A program made the translations under genes and the position numbers. DNA of 64,000 bases, from contig NZ_CP142860.1 in assembly GCF_036287215.1 (NCBI RefSeq), positions 1,426,001 through 1,490,000 on the forward strand, written 5' to 3'. Positions 17,701 to 25,726 of this stretch are shown in pieces. Within the stretch, counting starts at the first letter, position 1, and each line of letters starts with the position of its first letter. The notes beneath the pieces were generated by a model. That model did no database searches. It was not told the DNA's origin and worked only from the letters and a program-made list of their open reading frames with translations. Source of the stretch: Caproiciproducens sp. CPB-2. Lineage in GTDB: Bacteria; Bacillota; Clostridia; Oscillospirales; Acutalibacteraceae.

Positions 17701-17901
17701 ATGCGCGACACAGGAAAACCGGCCGTCACCGTGCATATTTTATCGGGAACGGCCGGGGAGATCGCACGCAACAGGGAAAATCTGCGGTATGTAACGGAAC
17801 AGATCTGCAGTGAAAAAAGCGAGTCCGCCGTGAAAGTGACCATCGACTGGGGAGCGCCGGCGGGGAAAGGCCTTATAAGTGGAAAGGGGAAATACCCATG
17901 A
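17701..17901 (+). CDS. Element-borne small protein, first of three overlapping genes (66 aa)
   Basis: The ATG at 17701 follows GAGGTGA by 5 nt (an in-frame ATG at 17695 lies inside the site). The product begins MRDTGKPAVTVHILSGTAGE and contains NRENLRYVTEQI; it is mixed, with no Cys. It points away from the recombinase, and its TGA overlaps the next ATG (ATGA). Not recognised; tight overlaps of tiny genes are typical of phage or mobile-element DNA. Confidence 0.65.
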   Translation: MRDTGKPAVTVHILSGTAGEIARNRENLRYVTEQICSEKSESAVKVTIDWGAPAGKGLISGKGKYP

Positions 17902-18032
17902 AATACGAGGTCCTTCAGGGATATATGGCCCTGTGCCGTTATTACGGATGGAAACCAACCTGGGCCGGACTGAAAGCATTCAACCGCGGAGAGCGCGCAA
18001 AGTGTCTGAAAAAGGGGGAAAGCAAAAAATGA
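17898..18032 (+). CDS. Element-borne very small basic protein (44 aa)
   Basis: It reads MKYEVLQGYMALCRYYGWKP... and ends KKGESKK. It is short, basic and aromatic-rich, with start and stop both in ATGA overlaps with its neighbours. Size and charge would suit a DNA-binding accessory factor, but there is no recognised domain. Confidence 0.6.
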   Translation: MKYEVLQGYMALCRYYGWKPTWAGLKAFNRGERAKCLKKGESKK

Positions 18033-18181
18033 TCTGCGCGCCATGTGAAAAATGTAAGCGAAGGTCCGACAACAGGGTCTGCCGCCGCTTCTGTTCCGCT
18101 TATAAACGTGCTTTTGAACGGAACGTGGAACGGCAGCTGGACGAAACGCTGTTCCGCCGGCTCGCCAGGATTTCCAAATAA
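18029..18181 (+). CDS. Element-borne small Cys-rich protein (50 aa)
   Basis: The product starts MICAPCEKCKRRSDNRVCRRFC and ends RLARISK. Five Cys in 22 residues, including CxxCxxC, suggest a zinc-binding fold, as in short phage proteins with a 'C-x2-C ... C-x3-C' layout. Its ATG overlaps the previous stop. Function unknown. Confidence 0.65.
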   Translation: MICAPCEKCKRRSDNRVCRRFCSAYKRAFERNVERQLDETLFRRLARISK

Positions 18182-18197
18182 AACGGGGAGAAAAACG

Positions 18198-18225
18198 GAA
18201 CCGCCCCAACACGGGGCGGCGTTCC
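18198..18225. terminator. Bidirectional terminator between convergent element genes
   Basis: A GC-rich hairpin (ccgcccc/ggggcgg with flanking pairs) lies between the plus-strand tiny-gene operon and the minus-strand gene ending at 18226. Confidence 0.7.
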
Positions 18226-18402
18226 TCATTGTTTTCCCATATACTCCGCAACGCGGTCGTGAAAATGCGCGTAGGAAGTGCTTCCGTTCAGCAGCTTCAG
18301 CTGCAGGTCATCCGACAGGGAAAAAAAGAAATCCTTTACCTTTCTGTCCTGCTCGGGCAGATCCGACGGGAACGGGAATTCGTAATATCCTGTATAGTCC
18401 AA
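18226..18402 (-). CDS. Element-borne acidic small protein (58 aa)
   Basis: The product LDYTGYYEFPFPSDLPEQ... ends HFHDRVAEYMGKQ. It is acidic and helical. I chose TTG 18402 because GAGGTGA lies 5-6 nt before it; the in-frame GTG at 18411 sits inside that site. It lies just inside the right-hand junction. Not recognised; a candidate for a directionality factor by position only. Confidence 0.6.
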   Translation of the reverse strand: MDYTGYYEFPFPSDLPEQDRKVKDFFFSLSDDLQLKLLNGSTSYAHFHDRVAEYMGKQ

Positions 18403-18512
18403 GCCAATCACCTCTGGAATAGTGTATGACTATTTTTCCGAAACATGCAGAATTTTCCTTTTTTATTCCGGAAGGCGATGAAAGAAAGGCATTCGGGTCC
18501 GCATGTATCAAA

Positions 18513-18548
18513 CGTGTTTGCTGTTCTTCACTGCATGAGTCATATACG
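18513..18548 (-). other. Attachment-site junction at the 5' half of the split gene
   Basis: On the coding strand GACTCATGCAGT-GA-AGAACAG marks the junction. Sequence before GA is host gene (Asp-Ser-Cys-Ser codons); after GA it is element DNA. GA again falls in codon positions 1 and 2, matching the other junction. Confidence 0.75.
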
Positions 18549-18631
18549 CGCAGTCCGTCTATGCATACAGCTTCGTTAAAATTTCCTGTGTTTTGCACAT
18601 TTGCAGATGTTTCCGTGCAATTTCCATCCAT
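18528..18631 (-). pseudogene. N-terminal 34 codons of the split conserved gene
   Basis: A very strong AGGAGG site precedes the ATG at 18631. The start MDGNCTETSANVQNTG runs into NEAVCIDGLRVYDSCS, then diverges at the element border into EEQQTRLI. In the integrated state this gives a 107-codon chimera stopping at 18308. The continuation expected for this family, DKDCLEDLRVYF, is found 3.26 kb away at 15268. The promoter and ribosome site stay with this half. Confidence 0.85.
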
Positions 18632-18639
18632 AAAATAAT

Positions 18640-18999
18640 CCTCCTAACACATTTAGTGAAACCTTTGTTTCTCAATACCATTTTATGGCGGCTGTTTCAT
18701 TGTGTTACAGAAATATTTTCCTGATTATAAGTCAGATTTTTCAAAATTTTGTAAAACAAATTAAATAATATAAAATAATAAATATATAGTAATATTAATC
18801 ATCAAAATAGAGTAAAAATCTGCAAAAAATAAGCAATCAATACAAAATTAGCTGATTCCTTCCTGATTAATTCGTCCTTTTATAAAATCTTTTCTATTTA
18901 TATTTTATTAAGATTCTGTTATAATTGTGTTAAATAAATGTAAGATGTTAATCGAAGCTAAGAATTCATCCCTCGACAGGACGAAATGAGGTTAATTTC
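18640..18999. other. AT-rich intergenic region upstream of the phosphate transporter
   Basis: About 360 bp of very AT-rich sequence hold the promoter of the split gene (minus) and of the PiT gene (plus). A TATAAT at 18920-18925 is a candidate -10 for the latter, without a good -35. I see no clear Pho box. Confidence 0.4.
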
Positions 19000-20001
19000 A
19001 TGTCACTTGCGCTCATAGTAGCACTTCTCCTTGTGTGCGCTTCCATCTTTGTCAACGGCTGGACGGACGCGCCGAATGCAATCGCCACTGTTGTTTCGAC
19101 CCGGGTGCTTTCCCCGCGGGCGGCCGTTTTAATGGCCACGGCTTTTAATCTGGTGGGCATCATGTGCTTCGGTACGGCTGTTGCCAGCACCATTGCCAAT
19201 CTCGTCAATGTCGGAACCGGCTCCAACCCTTTGATCGCCATTTGCGCCGCTCAGCTTTCCATAGTAATATGGTCGGTGTCGGCCTGGAAGTTCGGAATCC
19301 CCACGAGCGAAAGCCACGCGCTGATTGCCGGGCTGATGGGTTCGGGAATCGCCTACAACGGCTTTTCCGCCTTTAAGCTGGCCGAGTTTCAAAAGGTGCT
19401 GTGGGGAATCGTCATCTCGACGATTGTCGGTTTTTTTGCGGCCTATGTCGTCACCAAGGTGATCGGCTTTTTATTTTGCAGGATGAAACGAGCCAAAGCG
19501 AACCGCTTTTTTTCTTTGGGACAGATCGCTTCCGCCGCTTTAATGGCTACGAGCCACGGCGCACAGGACGGTCAGAAATTTATGGGCGTTTTTGTGCTTG
19601 TGATTCTTCTTGCAAACAATCAGCCTGTTCCGGCAACGGTACATATCGATATCTGGATTATGCTGCTGTGCTCGCTTGTGATGGCGGTCGGCACCTCCGT
19701 CGGCGGGTACCGCATCATCAAGACCATGGGGATCGATATGGTCAAACTGGAAAAGTATCAGGGATTTTCCGCTGAAATCGTGGCGTCTCTGTGTATGCTG
19801 GTTACGACCGTGTGCTCCGGAATTCCCCTTTCCACCACCAACACGAAAGGCACCGCCATGATGGGCGCGGGCGCGGCAAGGCGTTTTTCCGACGTAAACT
19901 GGGGAATTGCCAAAGAAATGGTAATGGCGTGGGTACTGACCTTCCCTGCCTGCCTGATTCTTGGTTATGCGATGACCAAACTGTTTATACTGATCTTTTA
20001 G
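19000..20001 (+). CDS. pit: PiT-family inorganic phosphate transporter
   Basis: The 333-aa polytopic protein has the duplicated PHO-4 signatures: NGWTDAPNAIATVVSTRVLSPR near the N-terminus and ATSHGAQDGQKFMGVF near residue 185, then TTNTKGTAMMGAG. PiT carriers bring in metal-phosphate by H+ or Na+ symport. The ATG follows ATGAGGTTA. Its partner DUF47 protein starts 71 bp downstream, the standard pairing. Confidence 0.93.
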   Translation: MSLALIVALLLVCASIFVNGWTDAPNAIATVVSTRVLSPRAAVLMATAFNLVGIMCFGTAVASTIANLVNVGTGSNPLIAICAAQLSIVIWSVSAWKFGIPTSESHALIAGLMGSGIAYNGFSAFKLAEFQKVLWGIVISTIVGFFAAYVVTKVIGFLFCRMKRAKANRFFSLGQIASAALMATSHGAQDGQKFMGVFVLVILLANNQPVPATVHIDIWIMLLCSLVMAVGTSVGGYRIIKTMGIDMVKLEKYQGFSAEIVASLCMLVTTVCSGIPLSTTNTKGTAMMGAGAARRFSDVNWGIAKEMVMAWVLTFPACLILGYAMTKLFILIF

Positions 20002-20071
20002 AATGGTGTAGACGGTATAGAATATGTATATAGGAAAGAATCTGTGTATGTGAAGGGTAAGGGAAACTATC

Positions 20072-20704
20072 ATGAGTAATTTTTTTGCTAAAGGGCCGGA
20101 CTATTTCTCCTTGTTTGAAAAGGGAATCGGTATTTCCTGTCAGGCCGCAAAAGTGCTTCAGACCTCGTTTACGGATGGAAGGATCGACAAAAAAGAAATC
20201 ACCCTGCTGAAAGAGCTTGAACATGACGGGGACAAGCACGTTCATTACTGCTCCAACCTCATTGCGGACGCTTTTATCACGCCGATCGACCGTTCGGATA
20301 TGATGGATATGGTCCGCGCGATCGAGTCGATTACGGACAGCATCGACGATATCGGGAATCAGATTTATATGATGCATATTTCCGAGGCGAATGAAACGAC
20401 CGTCAAGCTGGTGGATCTGATCGTCAAAAGCTGCGAAGGCCTTTGTACTTTAATGGCCGACTTTAAACAGTTTAAGAAAAATCTGAAGAGCATTAAGCAA
20501 ATGTCTGTTTATGTTAACCATCTGGAAGAAGAGGGAGACGCTATTTTCAGCGAAGCAATGAGAGAACTGTTCGATCCGGCAAACAAAATGGAAATGATCG
20601 ATGTGATCCGGCTCCAGAATCTTTACAATACCATGGAGAATTCGCTGGATTACTGTGAAGACGTCGCCGACATTGTAGAACAGATTATTATTTCCAACAC
20701 CTGA
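20072..20704 (+). CDS. DUF47 family (PhoU-like) Pit accessory protein
   Basis: The 210-aa all-helical protein belongs to the PhoU-like DUF47 family: DKKEITLLKELEHDGDKHVHYC, TPIDRSDMMDMVRAIESITDSIDDIGN and LYNTMENSLDYCEDVADIVEQI. Such proteins are coded next to PiT carriers and regulate phosphate flux, probably by binding metals through conserved Asp/Glu. A terminator follows. Confidence 0.92.
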   Translation: MSNFFAKGPDYFSLFEKGIGISCQAAKVLQTSFTDGRIDKKEITLLKELEHDGDKHVHYCSNLIADAFITPIDRSDMMDMVRAIESITDSIDDIGNQIYMMHISEANETTVKLVDLIVKSCEGLCTLMADFKQFKKNLKSIKQMSVYVNHLEEEGDAIFSEAMRELFDPANKMEMIDVIRLQNLYNTMENSLDYCEDVADIVEQIIISNT

Positions 20705-20720
20705 GTTCATTGCCTTTTTG

Positions 20721-20753
20721 AAGCTCACCTTTCTGACGGGTGGGCTTTTTATT
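20721..20753 (+). terminator. Terminator of the pit operon
   Basis: Stem AAGCTCACC/GGTGGGCTT with one G-U pair and a 9-nt loop is followed by a T-rich run. Confidence 0.8.
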
Positions 20754-20853
20754 TTTCCGGCAAAAAGGGTGGGAAAGTTGCATATTGAACCGCAACCAAT
20801 AGTTTGCTATAATACTCTTAATCATGACATCATTGTGTAAAAGGGGATTTTTC

Positions 20854-21624
20854 ATGGCAAAGGTTACTTTGATTGCTTATACTCCCGAACCGGAAAAAAC
20901 AGTTGCGCAGGCGGCAAAGCTCTGTTATTCGCCTGCTTCCATAGAAGAGATATCGGAAGGACTCACCGGCGAAAAGGTCGCGTCCTTTGTGGACATGCTG
21001 GCCGAAATCGGGCATGAAAGCCCGATTGAGCACGCGTCCTTCACCTTTGGGATCGAAGGGGTCTCCCGTTCCTTCCTGGCGCAGATGACCCGCCACCGCA
21101 TCGCTTCCTACAGCGTGCAGAGCCAGCGCTACGTGACGGAAGCCTGTTTTGAATACGTGATTCCGCCGGAGATCGAGGCGATCCCCGAAGCGAAGGCGGA
21201 GTTCCTTCTGGCCATGAAGGAGGACCAAAAACACTACGAAAAGCTGACGTCCCTTTTAAAGGAGAAGCATAAAAAAACGCTGACGGACGCCGGAAAGGAT
21301 GAAAAGTCCGCCGAGCGCGCCGCGCAGAAGCAGGCGATTGAGGACGCGCGGTTTGTCCTGCCCAACGCCTGCGACACCAAGATGGTGTGCACGATGAACG
21401 CCCGCTCGCTGTATAATTTCTTTTCCCACCGCTGCTGCAACCGCGCCCAGTGGGAAATCCGAGCCGTCGCGGTGGAGATGCTGCGGCTGGTCCGCGGCGT
21501 GGCGCCGCACCTTTTCAGGCACTGCGGGCCGCCCTGTTTGCGCGGTGCATGCCCGGAGGGCAAAATGTCCTGCGGCAAAATCAACGAGGTGCGCGAGTTT
21601 TTTAATGGAATAGGGGAAAACTGA
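20854..21624 (+). CDS. thyX: FAD-dependent thymidylate synthase
   Basis: The 256-aa ThyX carries the family motif RHRIASYSVQSQRYV (RHRxxSxxxxSQR) and the C-terminal half with LPNACDTKMVCTMNARSLYNFFSHRCC. It makes dTMP from dUMP using methylene-THF and FAD/NADPH. The ATG at 20854 follows AAGGGG; an upstream in-frame ATG lacks a site. Its stop overlaps the tmk start by one base, so two consecutive steps of dTTP synthesis are coupled. Confidence 0.96.
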   Translation: MAKVTLIAYTPEPEKTVAQAAKLCYSPASIEEISEGLTGEKVASFVDMLAEIGHESPIEHASFTFGIEGVSRSFLAQMTRHRIASYSVQSQRYVTEACFEYVIPPEIEAIPEAKAEFLLAMKEDQKHYEKLTSLLKEKHKKTLTDAGKDEKSAERAAQKQAIEDARFVLPNACDTKMVCTMNARSLYNFFSHRCCNRAQWEIRAVAVEMLRLVRGVAPHLFRHCGPPCLRGACPEGKMSCGKINEVREFFNGIGEN

Positions 21625-22289
21625 TGAGCGGAAAATTAATTACCATGGAGGGCCTGGACGGCAGCGGAAAGGCAACGCAGACCGAACTGCTCTGCAAAGC
21701 GCTGGCCGGGCGGGGCGTGCGTCTGCGCCGCGTTTCCTTTCCGGACTATAACGAGCCGTCCTCCGTTCTGGCCAGGATGTACCTGAACGGGGAATTCGGC
21801 GCCGATCCCGACGATGTGAACGCGTACGCCGCTTCCTCGTTTTACGCGGTCGACCGTTATGCGAGCTACCAAAAACACTGGCGGCAGGATTACCGTAACG
21901 GTTCCCTGATTATTGCCGACCGGTACACCACCTCCAACATCGTGTTTCAGCTTTCCAAGCTGCCGCGGGAACAGTGGCCCGGTTTTGTGGAGTGGGTGCA
22001 GGATTATGAATACGACAAGCTGGGGCTGCCCCGCCCCGATCTGACCATTTACCTCAATATGCCTCTGGAGGTTTCGCAGAAGCTTTTGAGCGGCAGGTAC
22101 CATGGAAACGAAGAGAAGAAGGATATCCACGAAAGCAACGCGGAGTACCTGCGCGCATGCCGCACCAGCGCGGACTACGCGGTGCGGAGGCTGAACTGGA
22201 AAACGGTTCAGTGCGCGGACAGCGGGAGGCTGAAAACGGTTGAACAGATTCACGGCGAAGTCTTGGAGATTGCGGTGGGCGTGCTGTAG
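21624..22289 (+). CDS. tmk: Thymidylate kinase
   Basis: The 221-aa kinase starts MSGKLITMEGLDGSGKATQTELL; the P-loop reads GLDGSGKATQ rather than the usual GKTTQ, as in a variant clostridial group. DRYTTSNIVFQLSKLP is the DR-containing motif, and a lid segment follows (YLNMPLEVSQKLL...). It phosphorylates dTMP to dTDP. It directly follows thyX. Confidence 0.93.
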   Translation: MSGKLITMEGLDGSGKATQTELLCKALAGRGVRLRRVSFPDYNEPSSVLARMYLNGEFGADPDDVNAYAASSFYAVDRYASYQKHWRQDYRNGSLIIADRYTTSNIVFQLSKLPREQWPGFVEWVQDYEYDKLGLPRPDLTIYLNMPLEVSQKLLSGRYHGNEEKKDIHESNAEYLRACRTSADYAVRRLNWKTVQCADSGRLKTVEQIHGEVLEIAVGVL

Positions 22290-22326
22290 CCCGCGGCTTC
22301 CCTGCGAAAAAGAAGGACGGTTTGGT

Positions 22327-23211
22327 ATGATTTGCTTTGCTGATTGGGAAATGCGCGGCGAGCTTGCCGAAATCTGGGCAAGCTGTTTCCACGAGCCGGT
22401 GCGTCCGGCAAAATATTTCCTCAATAATTATTATAAGCCCGAAAACTGTCTGGTTTATAAAATGGGGGAGAAAACCGCGTCCGTCGTTTATCTGCTGCCC
22501 GCCCGGATTCTTGCCGGCCCGGCGGCCGTACAGGCGCACTATATTTATGCGGCGGCTACTTTGCCGCAGTACCGCGGGCACGGCTGTATGGCGGCGCTTC
22601 TGGCCGCGGCCGCGCTGGTGGGGGCTAACCGGGGGGATCAGTATTCCGCGGTGCTTCCCGCCGAACCGGGGCTGTACGGCCTTTATGAAAAGTCCGACTA
22701 TACGAAATTCTTTCAGGTCGGTACCGTTTCCCTGTCGCTGGAGGAAATGTGCTCTCTGGCCGATTCGGGGATTTCTGCCAGAGCCCTTCTGACGTATGGC
22801 CAGATGAACGGGCTCCGCCGGGAAAAGCTGGCGGGGAGAACCGGTTCCGTGCTTTGGAGCGACGAAGCGTTTGCCTTTGCCGCCGGAATGGGCAGAATCT
22901 ACGGAGACAGAATGATCTGCTCCCGCACCGGTGAAAAATTCGCGTACGCCCTGTGCCGCCGGACGGATTCCGACGCCTGTACGGTTCTGGAACTGATGGC
23001 GGACGGCGATACCATCCGCGATCTTGCGGCGAACATTATCAGCGGCTTGCCGGCCGAACGGTATACGTTCCGTCTGCCCGTCTGGGAGACCCTTTTGGGA
23101 AAGCGGGGGGAAATATCCGATTTCGGAATGCTGAAGCCCCTCGGAGGGGCTGCTTTGGACCCGCTGCGTCAGGCTTCGGCCGCGCCGTATCTCGGACTGC
23201 CGCTGGATTAA
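22327..23211 (+). CDS. GNAT-family N-acetyltransferase
   Basis: The 294-aa protein has the acetyl-CoA motif YAAATLPQYRGHGCMAALLAAAA (motif A, Q-x-x-G-x-G/A type) and a C-terminal domain of about 130 aa, similar in layout to Eis/SCP2-like acetyltransferases. The acceptor is unknown. The ATG at 22327 is preceded by AAGGA at about 10 nt. It lies in a run of same-strand genes from thyX to mltG. Confidence 0.8.
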   Translation: MICFADWEMRGELAEIWASCFHEPVRPAKYFLNNYYKPENCLVYKMGEKTASVVYLLPARILAGPAAVQAHYIYAAATLPQYRGHGCMAALLAAAALVGANRGDQYSAVLPAEPGLYGLYEKSDYTKFFQVGTVSLSLEEMCSLADSGISARALLTYGQMNGLRREKLAGRTGSVLWSDEAFAFAAGMGRIYGDRMICSRTGEKFAYALCRRTDSDACTVLELMADGDTIRDLAANIISGLPAERYTFRLPVWETLLGKRGEISDFGMLKPLGGAALDPLRQASAAPYLGLPLD

Positions 23212-23227
23212 TTTTGGAGGTGTGAAA

Positions 23228-23767
23228 ATGATTTATCTTTTTCTGGCAAATGGATTTGAGGAAATCGAAGCGCTGGCGACCGTCGATGTTTTAAGGCGCG
23301 CCGGCTGCGACGTAGTTACGGTCGGCGTCGGCGGCAAAAAAATCACCGGGTCGCATCGAATCGAAGTGACCGCCGACATAGAGGAAAAGGAAGCGGTGAC
23401 GGACGGGCTGGATATGGTGGTGCTGCCGGGCGGAATGCCGGGAACGCTCAATCTTGAAAAATCCCCGATTGTGAAAGCCGTCATCCGTTACTGCGCGGAA
23501 AACGACCGATATCTCTGCGCGATCTGCGCGGCCCCCTCCATCCTTGGCCATATGAATCTGCTGAAAGAACATACGGCGACCTGTTTCCCGGGCTATGAGC
23601 AGGAGCTGCACGCAAAAACCGTGTCCTCCGGACCGGTCTGCGTCAGCGGAAAGATCGTCACGGCGAGGGGCGCGGGCGTCGCCGTCGAATTTGCGCTTCA
23701 AATTGTGGAAGTGCTGTTCGGCGCTGAAAAATCAAAGATGCTTAGGAAGTCGATGCAATGTATGTAA
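23228..23767 (+). CDS. DJ-1/PfpI family protein
   Basis: The 179-aa protein starts MIYLFLANGFEEIEALATVDVLRRAG and has the nucleophile elbow AICAAPSILG with the conserved Cys, plus VVLPGGMPGT. This is the YajL/ThiJ branch, linked with chaperone, glyoxalase or deglycase activity. GGAGG lies 7 nt before the ATG at 23228. Its stop overlaps the start of the next gene. Confidence 0.9.
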   Translation: MIYLFLANGFEEIEALATVDVLRRAGCDVVTVGVGGKKITGSHRIEVTADIEEKEAVTDGLDMVVLPGGMPGTLNLEKSPIVKAVIRYCAENDRYLCAICAAPSILGHMNLLKEHTATCFPGYEQELHAKTVSSGPVCVSGKIVTARGAGVAVEFALQIVEVLFGAEKSKMLRKSMQCM

Positions 23768-24354
23768 GAAATATCCGGGAAATCAAGATGAATCTGCGCG
23801 CGCGCTACCGCCAGTTCCGCGAAAAGCTGGGTGAGGACCGGAAAATCAGCCTGGATTCCACGATCCAGAGCAGGCTGCTCGCGCTGCGGGAATACGCGCT
23901 GGCGGACACGGTCTTTACGTATGTCAGCAAGTCGATCGAGGTGGACACGATTGCCCTGATCAAGGCCGCGCTGGCCAATCACAAGCTGGTCGCCGCGCCG
24001 CGCTGCGTTCCGGACACCTACGATATGGAATTCTTTTATATCACCTCTCTTGACGATCTGGAAAAAGGCAGCTTCGGCGTGCTGGAACCGATCGTATCGA
24101 AGTGCCGCAGGGTGACCGATTTTTCCCGGGGTTTCTGCATTGTGCCGGGACTCAGCTTTGACGCGCAGGGGTACCGCCTCGGTTACGGCAAGGGGTATTA
24201 CGACCGCTTTCTGGCGGAGTTCGGCGGGACCACCGTCGGAATCTGCTATTCCGGCTGTGTCCAGTGGAATCTGCCCCACGGCTACTACGACAAGCCGGTC
24301 GACATTCTGATTACAGAGAAATACATCCGGAGAATGGCAAATCAGAAAAACTGA
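23758..24354 (+). CDS. 5-formyltetrahydrofolate cyclo-ligase
   Basis: The 198-aa protein has the 5-FCL ATP/Mg signature GYRLGYGKGYYDRFL and PGLSFD upstream of it. It converts 5-formyl-THF to methenyl-THF, feeding the folate pool used by ThyX. The start is either ATG 23758 (AGGAAG 8 nt upstream, overlapping the previous gene by 10 nt) or ATG 23788, which better fits the usual N-terminus. Confidence 0.92.
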   Translation: MYVRNIREIKMNLRARYRQFREKLGEDRKISLDSTIQSRLLALREYALADTVFTYVSKSIEVDTIALIKAALANHKLVAAPRCVPDTYDMEFFYITSLDDLEKGSFGVLEPIVSKCRRVTDFSRGFCIVPGLSFDAQGYRLGYGKGYYDRFLAEFGGTTVGICYSGCVQWNLPHGYYDKPVDILITEKYIRRMANQKN

Positions 24355-24392
24355 AGTGGCCATCCTGATGTTCAAAACAGGAGGACGTATCC

Positions 24393-25706
24393 ATGAACGA
24401 CGACAGGGACCTTAACGAGTACCACCAGAAAAAGGTGGAAAGCTTTAAGCTGAATATTCCCGATGAGGATTTAGGCGATACGCCGGGTACGGACCTTTCT
24501 TCCGATCTGCGCGGTACGGACGACGCCGGGGCCAACAGCGTCATCAGCAGCTACAGCGACCCGCGCGAGGCGCAGAGGGCAAAGTCCATGCAGGATGAAG
24601 CGGAAATCAAAGCAGAAAGGGCGCACCAGCTCCGCAACAAGGAAAAGGGCAGAAAAAACAAGGGCTTTTTCCGGTTCATCTGGATCATTATGGTTCTGTT
24701 TGCTTCCATCCTTTTTTCGCAGTTTCTGATTACGGGAATCAACGATATGCTTGCAATCGGCAAGGAAAAGGTGAGCGTGACGGTCGAAATACCGAAGAAC
24801 GCCTCTACCAGGCAGGTTGCGGAAGTTCTGAACAGCGCCGGCATTATCCGCGACACGGGTTTCTTTCAGGTTTATTCCAAGCTGACGAAAGCGGACGGCC
24901 ATTACAGCAACGGCAGCTATAAGATCGATACCAATATGGACTATGAAGCCATTATCAATAACCTTCAGTCTAATATGAACCGTGTGGATACCGTTAAAAT
25001 CACCTTCAAAGAGGGCGCCAACATCCTTGAAATTGCGGACCTGATGGAGAAAAACGGAGTCTGCTCTTCCAAGGATATGCTTTCCGTCGTAAATTCCGAC
25101 GCCTTTGATAAAAGCTATGAAATGCTTCAGGCAATCACAAACGAGCCGGACCGCTACTACAAGCTTGAGGGCTACCTTTTCCCGGACACCTATGAATTTT
25201 ATAAGGACGAGGACCCCGAGCAGGCGGTCGAAAAGCTGATCAGCAACTGCAGCAAGAAGCTGACCAAGCAGATCCGCAATAAGGCGGCGGCAGAGAATAT
25301 GACGATTGACCAGCTGATGACGCTGGCTTCCATGATCCAGGCGGAAGCGGCGGACAAAGACGATATGTACAAAATTTCCTCCGTTTTCCACAACCGCCTG
25401 AACAGCGGCGGAGAGGGCGACCTGCTTCGCCTGCGTTCGGACCCGACCACCTATTATCCGTACCGTACCAAGGCGGCCGTACCGTCCAATATACGCGAAA
25501 CCTATAAGAGCAAATACGATACTTATACCATCAAGGGCCTGCCCGCGGGGCCGATCTGCAACCCGGGCGCGGATGCGATCGACGCGGCCTTAAATCCCGC
25601 AAGCACCAAATATTATTACTTTTGCCATGATAAAGACGGAAAAGCGTATTATGCTGCAACCAATGCGCAGCATGAAGCGAATCTGAAAAAGGCGGGACTG
25701 AAATAG
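24393..25706 (+). CDS. mltG: Endolytic murein transglycosylase MltG (YceG-like)
   Basis: The 437-aa protein has an 85-residue cytoplasmic, charged N-terminus and one membrane helix (FIWIIMVLFASILFSQFLI, about residues 93-113). The YceG domain follows: LEGYLFPDTYEF, the catalytic Glu in MTLASMIQAEAADKDD, and LRSDPTTYYPY, then GLPAGPICNPG near the end. It cuts nascent glycan strands to set their length. GGAGG precedes the ATG. Confidence 0.95.
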   Translation: MNDDRDLNEYHQKKVESFKLNIPDEDLGDTPGTDLSSDLRGTDDAGANSVISSYSDPREAQRAKSMQDEAEIKAERAHQLRNKEKGRKNKGFFRFIWIIMVLFASILFSQFLITGINDMLAIGKEKVSVTVEIPKNASTRQVAEVLNSAGIIRDTGFFQVYSKLTKADGHYSNGSYKIDTNMDYEAIINNLQSNMNRVDTVKITFKEGANILEIADLMEKNGVCSSKDMLSVVNSDAFDKSYEMLQAITNEPDRYYKLEGYLFPDTYEFYKDEDPEQAVEKLISNCSKKLTKQIRNKAAAENMTIDQLMTLASMIQAEAADKDDMYKISSVFHNRLNSGGEGDLLRLRSDPTTYYPYRTKAAVPSNIRETYKSKYDTYTIKGLPAGPICNPGADAIDAALNPASTKYYYFCHDKDGKAYYAATNAQHEANLKKAGLK

Positions 25707-25726
25707 AAGGCTTTGGAGGACAGAAA

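Larger units (their letters stand above)
15267..18529. mobile_element. 3.26-kb serine-recombinase element interrupting a conserved gene
   Basis: The two halves of one minus-strand gene meet exactly at a 2-bp core, TC on the plus strand (15267-15268 and 18528-18529; GA on the coding strand). Between them lie a large serine recombinase, three overlapping tiny plus-strand genes, two small minus-strand genes and AT-rich spacers. Removing 3261 bp restores the reading frame 'VYDSCS-DKDCLEDL'. The circularised end would be TTCT-GA-AGAA flanked by a further imperfect inverted repeat, as expected for a serine-integrase attP. Layout resembles small skin-type elements. Whether excision is programmed (for example in the mother cell) or the element is a simple parasite is unknown. 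Confidence 0.85.

Noticed and set aside
17515..17736. 73-codon minus-strand frame ending in an ATGA overlap with the recombinase
   Set aside because: The overlap is suggestive, but there is no ribosome site, the frame covers the start of a better-supported plus-strand gene, and the protein is not recognised.
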